Below are positions 1-8,700 of a stretch of 21,670 bases of DNA, one piece after another; positions within the stretch are counted from its first letter, which is position 1, and each line of letters opens with the position of its first letter. The position numbers and the translations under genes are program-made. Origin of the DNA: Bacteroidales bacterium (lineage in GTDB: Bacteria > Bacteroidota > Bacteroidia > Bacteroidales > Paludibacteraceae); contig CAAFXN010000150.1 of assembly GCA_900766775.1 (NCBI GenBank), forward strand, positions 1 to 21,670, written 5' to 3'. The notes under the pieces were generated by a model, which saw only the letters and a list, made by a program, of their open reading frames with translations, made no database searches and was not told where the DNA came from.

Positions 1-3
1 CTG

Positions 4-95
4 CCCTCCCTACAAAGGGAGGGAGAAAATTAAATTACTATAACTAATCTTCCAAGCCCTCCCCCTCTTGTAGGGGGAGTTGGAGGGGGTCCCCT
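4..95. repeat. Pair of imperfect GC-rich palindromes before the permease gene
   Basis: Two hairpin-forming stretches lie directly before the first gene. In the first, CCCTCCC (4-10) pairs with GGGAGGG (17-23) across a 6-nt loop. In the second, CCCCCT (61-66) pairs with AGGGGG (72-77), followed by a small AGGGG-T-CCCCT palindrome (84-95) that ends two bases before the ATG. The C-rich/G-rich pattern looks like a dispersed intergenic repeat rather than a terminator, because no T-run follows. It may affect translation of the gene at 97, but that is inference. Confidence 0.5.
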
Positions 96-96
96 A

Positions 97-1188
97 ATGA
101 AAAAACTCGACTGGTATATTATTGGCAAGTTCCTCGGCACTTTCTTCTTCTCGATAGTGCTGATTCTGAGCATCGCCATCGTCTTCGACTTGACGGAGAA
201 GTTGGACGATTTCTATGAGAATCAGGTACCTACGCGCGAGATTATCCTCGACTACTACCTGCCTTTCATACCTTACTATGCCAATATGTTCAGTTCGCTG
301 TTCATCTTCATTTCGGTCATTTTCTTCACTTCCAAACTGGCGGGCAACAGCGAGATTATCGCGATGATGGCGGCAGGCGTGAGTTACCATCGCCTGATGT
401 TGCCCTATTTCATCTCCGCCACTTTCCTCTTCATTGTTTCGTTTGTCTTGGGCGGCTATATCATTCCCCCCGCCACGGGCAAGATGCTCCACTTCACCGA
501 CAAGTACATCGAGCACTTCAGCAAAGAGAACGCGCGCAATGTGCAGATGGAGGTTGAGCCGGGCACCATCCTCTATATCGAGTCCTTCCAGAAACGCAGC
601 AACATGGGTTACCGCGCCTCGCTGGAGCATTTCGAGGGCAAGACGCTCACCATGCGTATCACCGCCGACCGTATCCGCTTCGACTCTACGAGCACGCTCA
701 CCGCGCAGCACCATTGGCACTTGGAGAACTACACTCGCCGCGACTTCGACGGCATGCGCGAGACGCTCACCCGCGGCAACCGACTGGACACCATCATCCC
801 TGTCCAGCCCCGCGAACTCTTCGTTACCGCCGAGCAGGCGCAGGAGATGACCAACCCCGAACTCGTGGAGTATATGGAGTTGCAGGCGAAGCGCGGCGCG
901 GGCAATATCCAAGCCTTCGAGACCGAGTACCACAAGCGCTGGGCGTCGCCGCTGGGTGCGTTCATCATGACCCTCTTGGGCGTAACCATGAGCAGCAAGA
1001 AGGTGCGGGGCGGCATGGGCAAGAACCTCGGTATCGGCATCGTACTCACTGCGGCGTATATCCTCTTCTCCACGGTCAGCACCACCTTCTCCGTCAACGG
1101 CGTGATGTCGCCTTTCATGTCCGCATGGCTTCCCAACTTTGTCTTCCTCGCCATCGGCATCGTCCTCTATTTCCGCGCACTGAAATAA
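97..1188 (+). CDS. LptF/LptG-type lipopolysaccharide export permease
   Basis: A 363-residue integral inner-membrane protein of the YjgP/YjgQ (LptF/LptG) family. In the known system these permeases pair with the ATPase LptB and extract lipopolysaccharide from the inner membrane towards the LptC-LptA bridge. The layout fits the family. There is an N-terminal membrane segment (about residues 12-30) followed by the acidic FDLTEKLDDF stretch, then two more hydrophobic segments (about 50-75 and 100-125). A hydrophilic periplasmic region of about 130 residues follows, and the C-terminus has three hydrophobic helices. The ATG at 97 starts MKKLDWYIIGKFL, the usual beginning for this family. Whether it is the LptF or the LptG paralogue cannot be decided here. 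A strong hairpin terminator lies 44 bases after the stop. The gene converges with the sugar transferase gene. Upstream partners lie outside the window. Confidence 0.9.
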   Translation: MKKLDWYIIGKFLGTFFFSIVLILSIAIVFDLTEKLDDFYENQVPTREIILDYYLPFIPYYANMFSSLFIFISVIFFTSKLAGNSEIIAMMAAGVSYHRLMLPYFISATFLFIVSFVLGGYIIPPATGKMLHFTDKYIEHFSKENARNVQMEVEPGTILYIESFQKRSNMGYRASLEHFEGKTLTMRITADRIRFDSTSTLTAQHHWHLENYTRRDFDGMRETLTRGNRLDTIIPVQPRELFVTAEQAQEMTNPELVEYMELQAKRGAGNIQAFETEYHKRWASPLGAFIMTLLGVTMSSKKVRGGMGKNLGIGIVLTAAYILFSTVSTTFSVNGVMSPFMSAWLPNFVFLAIGIVLYFRALK

Positions 1189-1232
1189 GCGAAGCACCGC
1201 AAAACAGCAACCCGACAGACTCATACAAACAA

Positions 1233-1274
1233 CGCGACACAGAACAAAAGCCTTGTTCTGTGTCGTGTGTTTTT
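1233..1274 (+). terminator. Rho-independent terminator after the permease gene
   Basis: A perfect 13-bp stem (1235-1247 with 1253-1265) closes a 5-nt loop. It can be extended by a G-U and a C-G pair, and is followed by TGTGTTTTT. It sits between convergent genes. On the other strand it is followed by the weaker GTTGTTT, so it may also partly stop transcription from the sugar transferase gene. Confidence 0.85.
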
Positions 1275-1328
1275 CGCGGGTCTATCGCGGGTCTATCGCG
1301 GGTCGACCGCAGGTCGTCCGCAGGGCGG
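1274..1328. repeat. 11-bp tandem repeat array, unit TCGCGGGTCTA
   Basis: Five consecutive 11-base units start exactly at the end of the terminator: TCGCGGGTCTA twice, then TCGCGGGTCGA, CCGCAGGTCGT and CCGCAGGGCGG. The units decay towards the sugar transferase stop codon at 1333. The same unit family recurs on the opposite strand at 12650-12682. Confidence 0.8.
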
Positions 1329-1332
1329 CAGG

Positions 1333-2862
1333 TTATGCCGAGTGCATGCCTTTGAAGAGGATGGAGCGGATGGTGAGGAAGAAATAGCGGATGTCGGTGC
1401 GGACGGGGTGCTGCAAGTAGGCGTCCAAGTACTTCTCCTCGCTGGCGAAGAGTTCGTCAAACGTCTTCGGATGGTCAATGTAGAACGGCGGAATCAGCCC
1501 GGGCTTGCACCGCGTGCGTTTCTCTTGCAGCGCGGGCGGGTAGGTCTCAAACATCGTCTTGGACAGCGGGCGCACGCCCACCAACTTCACGTCTCCGCGC
1601 AGCCAGTTGAGGAGCATGGGCAACTCATCCAGCCAGTACTTGCGCATGAACCGCCCCCACGTGGTAATCCGCCAGTCGTCATTGCTCTTGTCGGCAATAT
1701 CCATGCCCCCGCGCTGGTCGAACACGTATTTCTGGATATACTCCGCGTAGGGGTGCATGGTGCGGAACTTGTAGATATAGATATAGTTTAGTGTTAAGGG
1801 TTGAGTGTTGAGCGTTATGTCCTTTCTTTTCCCCACGCGGCGCAACTTAATCAACGGTCCGTACACTTTTATCTGCTCCTGCGGGTAGGGCTGCGAGTGG
1901 CGGTGGGCAAAGATATACTCGATATGCCCCATCGTAACGCACTCGTCCACTTCGAAGCCGCAGTAGTAGAGCCGCCCATAGACCTCCGTCTTGGAGAGCA
2001 TGCGCTTGCGTCCCTTGGTGATGTCGTAGTAGAGCCGCGAGGTGAAGAGCAGTCGCGGTAAGATGCGCTTCCAGAAGAAATAGCAGGTATAGACCAGCCA
2101 GTTCAGCGGCTTCGGATAGCGGCGGAGCATCTTTTGCTTGACGTACTCTTGCGGGCGATAGCAGCACACGTAGCGCCCTTCGTCGGGCAGTTTCTGATTG
2201 ACGATACAGAAGCGTCGATTGATACCCTTCGCGTCGTTCAGGAGCGTCAGGTCAACAATCGTGTTGTATTGATAGTCAGGTAGTTGCAGCAGACTGAATC
2301 GGTCTCTGTTGGCAACAATCTTCGTCTGTCGGTTGTTGAGCCGCGCTTTCTCCACCAGCAGTTGGTAGTCCTCCTCGGTGGTGATGGAGAGCACCGATTG
2401 GTGGATAGTTTCCTTAGATATCTCCGACCGCTCCTCGTCGGGGCGCGTAACGCGGGCACCTGCCCGCTGCTCTATCTGCATGGCAGGCACGGTCATGTTG
2501 GTCGCATACTTCCAGTAGTGCTCCGTGAGAATCACCAGCAGGTCGCATACCGCCACCACTGACACCACCCACACGCCGGGCGTGGTGGAGAACGGCGTGA
2601 AAATCAGCGGGAAGAGGAAATAGTTCGCCAGCAGGAGTAGGGTAGTGGTGCCCGCCAGCGAGAGCAAGGCTTGCCAGACTGCCGTGATTTTGTACGAACG
2701 GTAGAGCCGCGTGGTAAATGCCACCAAGAGCCACAACCCCATCAGCACCACCAAAGGCAACAGATAGCCCCAAATGTTGTCTTTGTTGGCAGCCACACGC
2801 CATACCAAGCAAATCACGGCTGCCGCTATCCACAAGAAAATATCCAAAATAAATCGCTTCAC
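1333..2862 (-). CDS. Undecaprenyl-phosphate sugar-phosphate transferase (bacterial sugar transferase family)
   Basis: A 509-residue membrane protein. Proteins of this polyisoprenyl-phosphate hexose-1-phosphate transferase family start glycan assembly by moving a sugar phosphate from a UDP-sugar onto undecaprenyl phosphate at the inner membrane. Four hydrophobic helices occupy about residues 5-22, 32-50, 63-88 and 97-113. A cytosolic region follows, with another hydrophobic stretch at about 253-272. The C-terminal catalytic domain (about 335-505) has YKFRTMH (364-370), DELPMLLNWLRGD (412-424) and LVGVRP (427-432). The start is GTG at 2862; the first helix begins immediately after it and no in-frame ATG fits. 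Residues 349-359 are encoded by an intergenic-type repeat and lengthen the loop between RRVGK and YKFRTMH (see findings). The gene lies 30 bases after the deacetylase gene, probably in the same transcript. The sugar specificity is unknown. Confidence 0.9.
   Translation of the reverse strand: MKRFILDIFLWIAAAVICLVWRVAANKDNIWGYLLPLVVLMGLWLLVAFTTRLYRSYKITAVWQALLSLAGTTTLLLLANYFLFPLIFTPFSTTPGVWVVSVVAVCDLLVILTEHYWKYATNMTVPAMQIEQRAGARVTRPDEERSEISKETIHQSVLSITTEEDYQLLVEKARLNNRQTKIVANRDRFSLLQLPDYQYNTIVDLTLLNDAKGINRRFCIVNQKLPDEGRYVCCYRPQEYVKQKMLRRYPKPLNWLVYTCYFFWKRILPRLLFTSRLYYDITKGRKRMLSKTEVYGRLYYCGFEVDECVTMGHIEYIFAHRHSQPYPQEQIKVYGPLIKLRRVGKRKDITLNTQPLTLNYIYIYKFRTMHPYAEYIQKYVFDQRGGMDIADKSNDDWRITTWGRFMRKYWLDELPMLLNWLRGDVKLVGVRPLSKTMFETYPPALQEKRTRCKPGLIPPFYIDHPKTFDELFASEEKYLDAYLQHPVRTDIRYFFLTIRSILFKGMHSA
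1786..1818 (-). repeat. Intergenic-type repeat inserted in frame in the sugar transferase gene
   Basis: The plus strand here reads as degenerate copies of GTGTTAAGGGTTGAGTGTTG. This closely resembles the TTAGTGTTTAGTGGTTAGGG repeats in the gene-free gap at 12421-12550. It is 33 bases long, keeps the reading frame, and encodes residues 349-359 (ITLNTQPLTLN), which have no counterpart in the family at this point as I know it. Confidence 0.65.
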
Positions 2863-2892
2863 AATCAGTCTGTTTTTACCATCGGCGCGGGC

Positions 2893-3687
2893 TTATCTCC
2901 AACGCACCAATGCATATTTTATCAGGTTCTTACTATTTTGCAGCACCCATTCTCTCGCCCACGCCGTTTTGCTGTTCGTCCATCGCTGCGGGTGGGTGGT
3001 CATCATCAGTCGGGTAGGGAAGGTGCCCTGCTGCAAGGCGCGGATGATATCCGCCGAGCGGTGATACACCAACCCCTCCGCTGTCCACCGCTCTTGGTGC
3101 ACGGGTATCTTGTCGCGCACGGAGTAGCGGTAGCCGTCCCAGCAACGCCCCGTGTCGGTCAGGTAGAACACCTCGCCGAATGGCGTATCGAAATAGGGCT
3201 CGCCGATGATACCGAGCGCGTGGTAGTCGTAGTGCTTCCACAGGTCTTTCCCGTCCCATTGCGAGGTCGGTGCACCGTGCATGCAGATTGTGCGCACGGG
3301 GTAGAACCCCCGCAGATACCCCAGCGACGAGACAAAATGCGCGTATGCTACCGCCGCATCACCTTTCGCTATCGACATATCCTCGTAGTGGTAGCCCACC
3401 TCGTGCCCCAGTGCCGCTATACTCCTTATATATTGTTGCTCATCGGCTTGCTTGGGATAGACGCGGAAATAGTAGGTCGCCCGCACTCCCAGCGCATGCT
3501 CTATCTCTGCGGTGCGCAGGCTGTTCTGCGGCAGTCGGTCCACATCGTGGCGCAAAATAAGATACCGCTCAGGCAGTCCACCTCCCGCCCGTAGGTTGCA
3601 GTACTGCTCAAAGGTCAGCACCCGATAGCCTGCTTGCAGAAAGGCTTCCAACAATGCGCGATATGTATCCAACGTGAAATCCGACAT
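2893..3687 (-). CDS. Polysaccharide deacetylase-like protein (NodB homology fold)
   Basis: A 264-residue protein without signal peptide or membrane segment, so probably cytoplasmic. It carries the hallmarks of carbohydrate esterase family 4-like folds: RHDVD (46-50), where the two aspartates would be the catalytic base and a metal ligand; GHEVGYHYED (94-103), supplying the metal-binding His region; CMHGAP (135-140); and a late TTHPQRW (230-236), placed where the family has its catalytic histidine. Members remove acetyl groups from amino sugars. This cytosolic variant is found near surface-glycan genes, and here it directly precedes a sugar transferase on the same strand, 30 bases apart, which supports a role in envelope glycan assembly. 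The exact substrate is unknown. The start MSDFTLDTYRALLEAFLQAGY at 3687 fits the fold. The 88-base gap upstream contains AATTGTC-type repeats. Confidence 0.8.
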   Translation of the reverse strand: MSDFTLDTYRALLEAFLQAGYRVLTFEQYCNLRAGGGLPERYLILRHDVDRLPQNSLRTAEIEHALGVRATYYFRVYPKQADEQQYIRSIAALGHEVGYHYEDMSIAKGDAAVAYAHFVSSLGYLRGFYPVRTICMHGAPTSQWDGKDLWKHYDYHALGIIGEPYFDTPFGEVFYLTDTGRCWDGYRYSVRDKIPVHQERWTAEGLVYHRSADIIRALQQGTFPTRLMMTTHPQRWTNSKTAWAREWVLQNSKNLIKYALVRWR

Positions 3688-3697
3688 AGAGAAATTT

Positions 3698-3791
3698 TAC
3701 AATTTTACCATTGACAATCTGACAATTAACCCCGCATGGCAATTGCCCAATAGTAAATTGTCAAATTGTAAATTGTCAAATTGTCAAATTA
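3698..3791. repeat. AAATTGTC tandem repeats between the deacetylase and aminotransferase genes
   Basis: The stretch 3755-3791 is almost entirely copies of AAATTGTC/AAATTGTA. Looser copies (ACAATTTTACC, GACAATCTGACAATTAA) reach to 3698. The array overlaps the end of the aminotransferase gene, so its last residues, NLTI and the TGA stop, are encoded by repeat sequence. No terminator is visible here, so transcription may continue into the deacetylase gene. Confidence 0.75.
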
Positions 3792-4984
3792 GAGAGTGCT
3801 TCTTTTATTCTCCTCATTGCCTCGATGATGAGGTCTTCGCTTGTGGCATAGGAGAGGCGGATGCAGTTGTCTTCGCCAAATGCCGACCCGCTCACGCAAG
3901 CCACGTGCGCCTCGTTGAGCAGGTACTCCACCACCTCGTTGGCGTTGTGCACCGTGAAGCCGTTGTGCGATTTGCCGAAGAACGACGACACGTCGGGGAA
4001 GAGGTAGAACGCCCCTTGCGGCTCCAGCACTTTCAGCCCCTCTATCTCCCGCGCGAGCCGAACTATCAGGTTGCGTCTGCGCTCAAACGCCTGCCGCATG
4101 GTCTCCACACAACTGCGGTCGCCCGTGTAGGCTGCTTCGGCGGCTTTCTGCGCGATAGTCGTCGCGCAGGTGCACTGCTGTCCTTGCAGGCGCTTCACCG
4201 CGCTGATGAAGCCCTTGTCGTGGCATGCCAGCCAGCCGATACGGTAGCCCGTCATGGCATGACTCTTGCTCACACCGTTGATAATCACCACTCGGTCTTT
4301 CAGGCTCGCGAACTGCCCGAGGCTCTCGTGCTGCCCCGTGTAGAGGATATGCTCGTATATCTCGTCGCTGATGACGCTTATCTCGGGGTGCTTCTCTAAG
4401 ACGCGCACTATCTCCACTAACCGCTCGTGGCTATAGACGCTGCCCGTCGGGTTGTTCGGCGTGCAGAGCACCAGCAGGCGGGTGCGCGCTGTGATGGCGG
4501 CTTCCAACTGCTCCGCCGTCAGGCAGAAGTTGTTCTCCATCGTCGTGCGCACCAATATGCTCTTGCCCTCCGCCAACTTCACCATCTCCACGTAACTCAC
4601 CCAGCACGGAGTCGGCAGAATCACCTCATCACCCGGACCCACCAACGTCTCTATCGCATTGCAGAGGCAGTGCTTTGCACCCACCGACACGATAATCTCG
4701 TTTGCGTTGAATGCCTGCGGATTATGCTCGCCCAACTCCTCGTTGAGGGTCTTGGCGATGGCTTCGCGCAGCGATGGAAAGCCCGGCACGGGACCGTAGT
4801 GCGAGAAGTCGTTATCCACTGCGGCTTTGGCTGCCGCTTTCACATGGGCGGGCGCAGGGAAGTCGGGCTCTCCCAGCGACAAGCCTATCACGTCCACACC
4901 CTCCGCGCGCAACTGTTGGCAGCGCGCGGCAATCTGCAAAGTCTGCGACTCAGCAAGCGAGTCAATTCGTTTAGAAATCTGCAT
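3776..4984 (-). CDS. Pyridoxal-phosphate aminotransferase, aspartate aminotransferase type (class I)
   Basis: A 402-residue cytoplasmic fold-type I enzyme. It most resembles the bacterial Ib-subgroup aspartate aminotransferases, which interconvert aspartate plus 2-oxoglutarate with oxaloacetate plus glutamate. Visible residues are SLGEPDF (36-42) at the N-terminal substrate loop, NNPTG (177-181) with the cofactor-contacting Asn, SDEIY (206-210) with the Asp that binds the pyridine nitrogen, SKSHAMTGYRIGW (239-251) with Lys240 as the Schiff-base lysine, and Arg376 in NCIRLSYA, which binds the substrate carboxylate. The start MQISKRIDSLAESQT is typical. Length is normal for the family (about 395-400). 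The last four residues come from an AAATTGTC repeat that has overrun the 3' end. A close match to the Bacteroidota promoter consensus lies 47-78 bases upstream. Exact amino donor specificity is not proven by sequence. Confidence 0.9.
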   Translation of the reverse strand: MQISKRIDSLAESQTLQIAARCQQLRAEGVDVIGLSLGEPDFPAPAHVKAAAKAAVDNDFSHYGPVPGFPSLREAIAKTLNEELGEHNPQAFNANEIIVSVGAKHCLCNAIETLVGPGDEVILPTPCWVSYVEMVKLAEGKSILVRTTMENNFCLTAEQLEAAITARTRLLVLCTPNNPTGSVYSHERLVEIVRVLEKHPEISVISDEIYEHILYTGQHESLGQFASLKDRVVIINGVSKSHAMTGYRIGWLACHDKGFISAVKRLQGQQCTCATTIAQKAAEAAYTGDRSCVETMRQAFERRRNLIVRLAREIEGLKVLEPQGAFYLFPDVSSFFGKSHNGFTVHNANEVVEYLLNEAHVACVSGSAFGEDNCIRLSYATSEDLIIEAMRRIKEALSNLTI

Positions 4985-5030
4985 ATCTTAGTTCTTAATT
5001 CTTGATTCTCAATTAGACAATTTCCGCCTG

Positions 5031-5062
5031 CAAAGTTACTGCTTTTTTTCGACATAACCAAA
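5031..5062 (-). promoter_or_regulatory. Bacteroidota-type promoter of the aminotransferase gene
   Basis: On the minus strand, TTTG (5062-5059) is followed after exactly 20 bases by TAACTTTG (5038-5031), a perfect TAnnTTTG minus-7 box. Transcription would start near 5025, giving a leader of about 40 bases before the ATG at 4984. Confidence 0.85.
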
Positions 5063-5514
5063 TATCTCCCGTGTTTTGTTCAAAACATTTGCATTTACCC
5101 TTCGTTACTCACTATTTTGTGCATAGTTTGATGGTTAGCATCAGTGCATTGTCCCCGTGCTTAGTAGGAAGTCCCAAATGTTCGGTTGTGCATGAGGTGC
5201 TATTTTTTCCTTACTTTGTTTGGCGATTACTCCCCAGCCGTAAGAGCAAGTGCACAACAGCCCGCATTCTTCTTTGTAGTTCAATGTGCTTTTGGGTAAT
5301 TCTCAAATAAATCCCGCTAAAGTCCTCTTCCACCGCGCTAATCCTTCCCTTCTTCTCTCCCTGCTCTTTCAACTCTATCTCAACTCTATCTCGAATCCCT
5401 CCCGGACTATTCCCAGGCAAAAAAGCGGTAGATAAGCGGTGGATAGGCCGTCTTTTGCGCAATGTTGGCGAATGCACCGTGAGACCACCGATGAACTCTT
5501 CTATCTCCACTTGA
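5063..5514. other. Gene-free stretch between divergent promoters
   Basis: About 450 bases with no gene I can support. There are short open frames on both strands (79 codons rightwards, 99 codons leftwards) without a family signature, signal peptide or good start context. On the minus strand, two frames are each open over the same bases 5200-5290, which could mean a decayed gene, but this is not demonstrable. An 11-bp direct repeat sits at 5369-5390. Confidence 0.4.
5369..5390. repeat. 11-bp direct repeat TCAACTCTATC, two copies
   Basis: Two perfect adjacent copies (5369-5379 and 5380-5390), with a diverged third unit after them. It has the same 11-base period as the arrays at 1274, 12650 and 20343. 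Confidence 0.6.
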
Positions 5515-5548
5515 AATGTGTAAAAATTAGCACTTTAATGTGTAAAAA
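5515..5548 (+). promoter_or_regulatory. Direct repeat AATGTGTAAAAA, two copies 22 bp apart
   Basis: Identical 12-base copies at 5515-5526 and 5537-5548 are offset by 22 bases, about two helical turns, so both face the same side of the DNA. They lie about 65-95 bases before the minus-33 box of the SusC promoter. A two-site activator is a reasonable guess, but no regulator gene is nearby. Confidence 0.4.
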
Positions 5549-5611
5549 ATGTTGCTTTTGGCGTTAAAATCGACATAAATAGTGAAAAATATGGCTTTTT
5601 GTAAACTGTAA

Positions 5612-5643
5612 TTTGCAGAATTAAAAAAAATATAGTAATTTTG
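5612..5643 (+). promoter_or_regulatory. Bacteroidota-type promoter of the first SusCD operon
   Basis: TTTG (5612-5615), a 20-base spacer, then TAATTTTG (5636-5643), a perfect match to the TTTG/TAnnTTTG consensus. The predicted start near 5650 leaves a leader of about 70 bases before the ATG at 5722. Confidence 0.85.
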
Positions 5644-5721
5644 TGCCGTCTTTGTTAGGAAACACCCTCAAAGGCGTCTTGCTTAACCACGCAAAAGATA
5701 ATACAAAAACACTATACTTTC

Positions 5722-8700
5722 ATGAATCAACTTACTACTCTGAAGAAGGTACTGACATCTCTCCTGCTGAGTGTGTCGTGCCTTGTTGCGTATGCGCAGC
5801 AGACGGTGAGCGGTACCGTTATTGACGACGCCGGCGAGCCGCTGATTGGCGTGAGCATACAGGTGAAGGGTACCACCACGGGTTCGATAACGGACTTTGA
5901 CGGTAACTTCACCTTGGACAACGTCGCTTCGAGCGATGTGCTTGTGTTCTCTTATGTAGGCTATGCCCCCAAAGAGATTACCGTAGGCAGCCAAAAGGTC
6001 ATTAAGGTAACCCTCTCCGAGGACACCGAAGTCCTCGACGAAGTGGTCGTAGTCGGCTACGGTCAGATGAAGAAATCCGACTTAACGGGTTCTGTATCGT
6101 CCGTTAGCAGCGATGCTATCACCTCGCGCGGTACCACAGGTGTGCTGGAGGCATTGCAAGGCTCTGTTGCCGGTGTCAGCATTACCCAATCTACCGGTCG
6201 TGTAGGTGGTGGGTTTGATGTGGAGATTCGTGGTAAGTCCTCCACCAACTCCGACACCAAGCCTATTTACGTGGTGGATGGTATCATCTGCGACGATATC
6301 GACTGGCTCAACCCGCAGGATATCGAGCGTATCGACATCTTGAAAGACGCTTCCAGTACTGCCATATATGGTTCGCGCGCGACGGCAGGTGTTGTTCAGG
6401 TAAGCACCAAGTCAGGCTCCAGTCAAGGCAGAAAAGAGACCAAGCCTTCTATTAGTTATGATGGTTATGTAGGATGGGTAAATCCCGTGCGCATGGATAA
6501 CTTCATGAGCCCCGAGGAGTTCTACCAGTATCGTTTCTTGAAGTTTATGACGTATGCCGGCGGCGTTTCCACCGCACAGAGCGGACATCCTACCTATCAG
6601 ATGGCTACCTACGGACAGATGGCACTGCTCACCGAGGAGAATGGTGGCGTGTCTGTCCTCAAACAATCGATGCAGGAAGGTAATGTTACCGATTGGGCAA
6701 AACTCGTTACCAACAATGCTTTCCAACACAACCACTATGTATCGGTCAACGGTTCGGGTGAACATGTGGCTTACCACTTCGGCGCAGGTTACAACAGCGA
6801 CGAGGGTATCTCCGGCGATAAGCAGCAACGTATCAACTTGAAAGCCTCTATCGATGCTACTATCAACAAGTATTTCAAGGCAGGCGTTAACTTCAACATG
6901 TCTTACATGGACAACGACTATGTGAACGACCGCGCTGTGCAATACGGTTTCCGTATGAACCCCTTCATGCGTCCTTACGATGCCAATGGCGAACTAAACG
7001 AGAAACCCGGTAACTATGCTGCGATGGGCTCGTATAGCGCTTACCAGTTCTCTGACCAAATCAGCCCGCTGCTCTACATCCAAAACCAAACGAAGCAGCA
7101 GGAGTCTTGGCGTGCACTGGGAAATATCTATTTGCAAATTGACCCTGTGAAAGGTTTGTCTATCAAGTCCTTGTTCGCACCTCACTTCTCCACCTCCCGC
7201 TTGGGACAGTTTGATGACGTGCTGGTGGACAACGAGACGAATATCGCTTCTACCACTGCTACTCGTTCGTGGCAGTATGCATGGGATAACACTATTACCT
7301 ATGCCGAGACTTTCAACGAGAAGCATAGTCTGAACATCATGGGCTTGTTCTCGCTCACCGGCGGCAATGTCTATGCGCAGAAGACGCAGTACACGGGCGT
7401 TATGGACGGCACCTATTGGTACAACCTTGGTACCGGAACCTACGACGCAAGTACGGCAAATAGTTACACCAACTACTACGAGCATTCTATGGCGTCTTTC
7501 GCGCTCCGTGCTAATTATTCCTACGCAGGCAAGTATATGGTTACTGCTACCGTTCGTGCCGATGGCTCTTCCAAGTTCGCCAAAGGACACCAATGGGGTT
7601 GGTTCCCGTCTGCTGCTTTGGCTTGGCGTATGTCCGAAGAGAGTTGGATGCAGGAAGCCACTTGGCTCACCAACTTGAAATGGCGTCTCTCGTATGGTGT
7701 TACGGGTAACAACTCGGGTATCGGCTATTATGACACCCAACAGACCGTTGCAGGTCCTATCTATTATCCGTTTGGCTCCATCTACGCTAATGGCTTCTAT
7801 CCGAATGCTATCGTTGACTCCGACCTGAGTTGGGAAACCAGTTACGAGTGGAACGCCGGTTTGGACTTTGGCTTCTTGCGCGACCGTATCACGGGTACTA
7901 TCGACTATTACCATAAGACCTCTAAGGACTTGCTCTACCAAGTGCAACTGCCTTTGGAGGCGGGTGGTGGTACGCTGACTACCAACGTGGGCTCCGTCCT
8001 CAATACCGGTGTGGAGATTGGCTTAAAGACGGTCAATGTGGACATGAACGGCTGGCGTTGGGAGACCTCCTTTACCTTGGCGCACAACCACAACGAGGTG
8101 CTTGAAATCAACGGAACAGGTGCTGATATGCCCAGTGGCGACCTTACCGGTGGTCTGTTCATCGGACATTCTATCAATAATGTATATGGATACCAATGGG
8201 ATGGCATCGTCAGCGACAAGATGATAACTATTCCCAATACCGAGATTGCCATTCAGAAATTCGGTAAAGAGGCTGTCGAGAAGCAAATTGAAATTAAAGA
8301 GTCCGACTACTATTATGCTTGCTATGGTTGGGTAGAGGGGTGCCCGATTATCAAGGATGAGGACGGTGACGGTAAGTTTACCGACGCGGATAAGAAAGTA
8401 TATTCTTCCGACCCGCTGATTACCGGTTCTCTAACCTCCACGTTGACCTACAAAGGCTTTGAGTTCGCCTTCACGCTCTATGGCAAGTACGGCAATACCG
8501 TTGCTTCCGAGTTCTGCGGGGAGTACCTGAACTATTCCGACCGTGGTCGTCAGAAACTCGCAGTGGACTACTACATCCCTGCCGGAACGCTGATTGATTG
8601 CGACGGACTGAATGCAGACGGTACGTATATCAACCCTGTCTATCAAGAGACAACCCACTACGGCACCTATCCTTTCCCCAACAATGGTGGTTCTGGTGCA

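Noticed and set aside
94..1224. Leftward open frame (376 codons) opposite the LptF/LptG-type permease gene
   Set aside because: The sense strand encodes a coherent membrane protein; the antisense translation is charged low-complexity sequence with no family features.
5211..5510. Leftward 99-codon open frame in the gap before the first SusC, with a second open frame overlapping its end
   Set aside because: No recognisable motif, signal peptide or promoter; it overlaps an 11-bp repeat. It could be a decayed gene, but nothing in the window supports that beyond the open frames.
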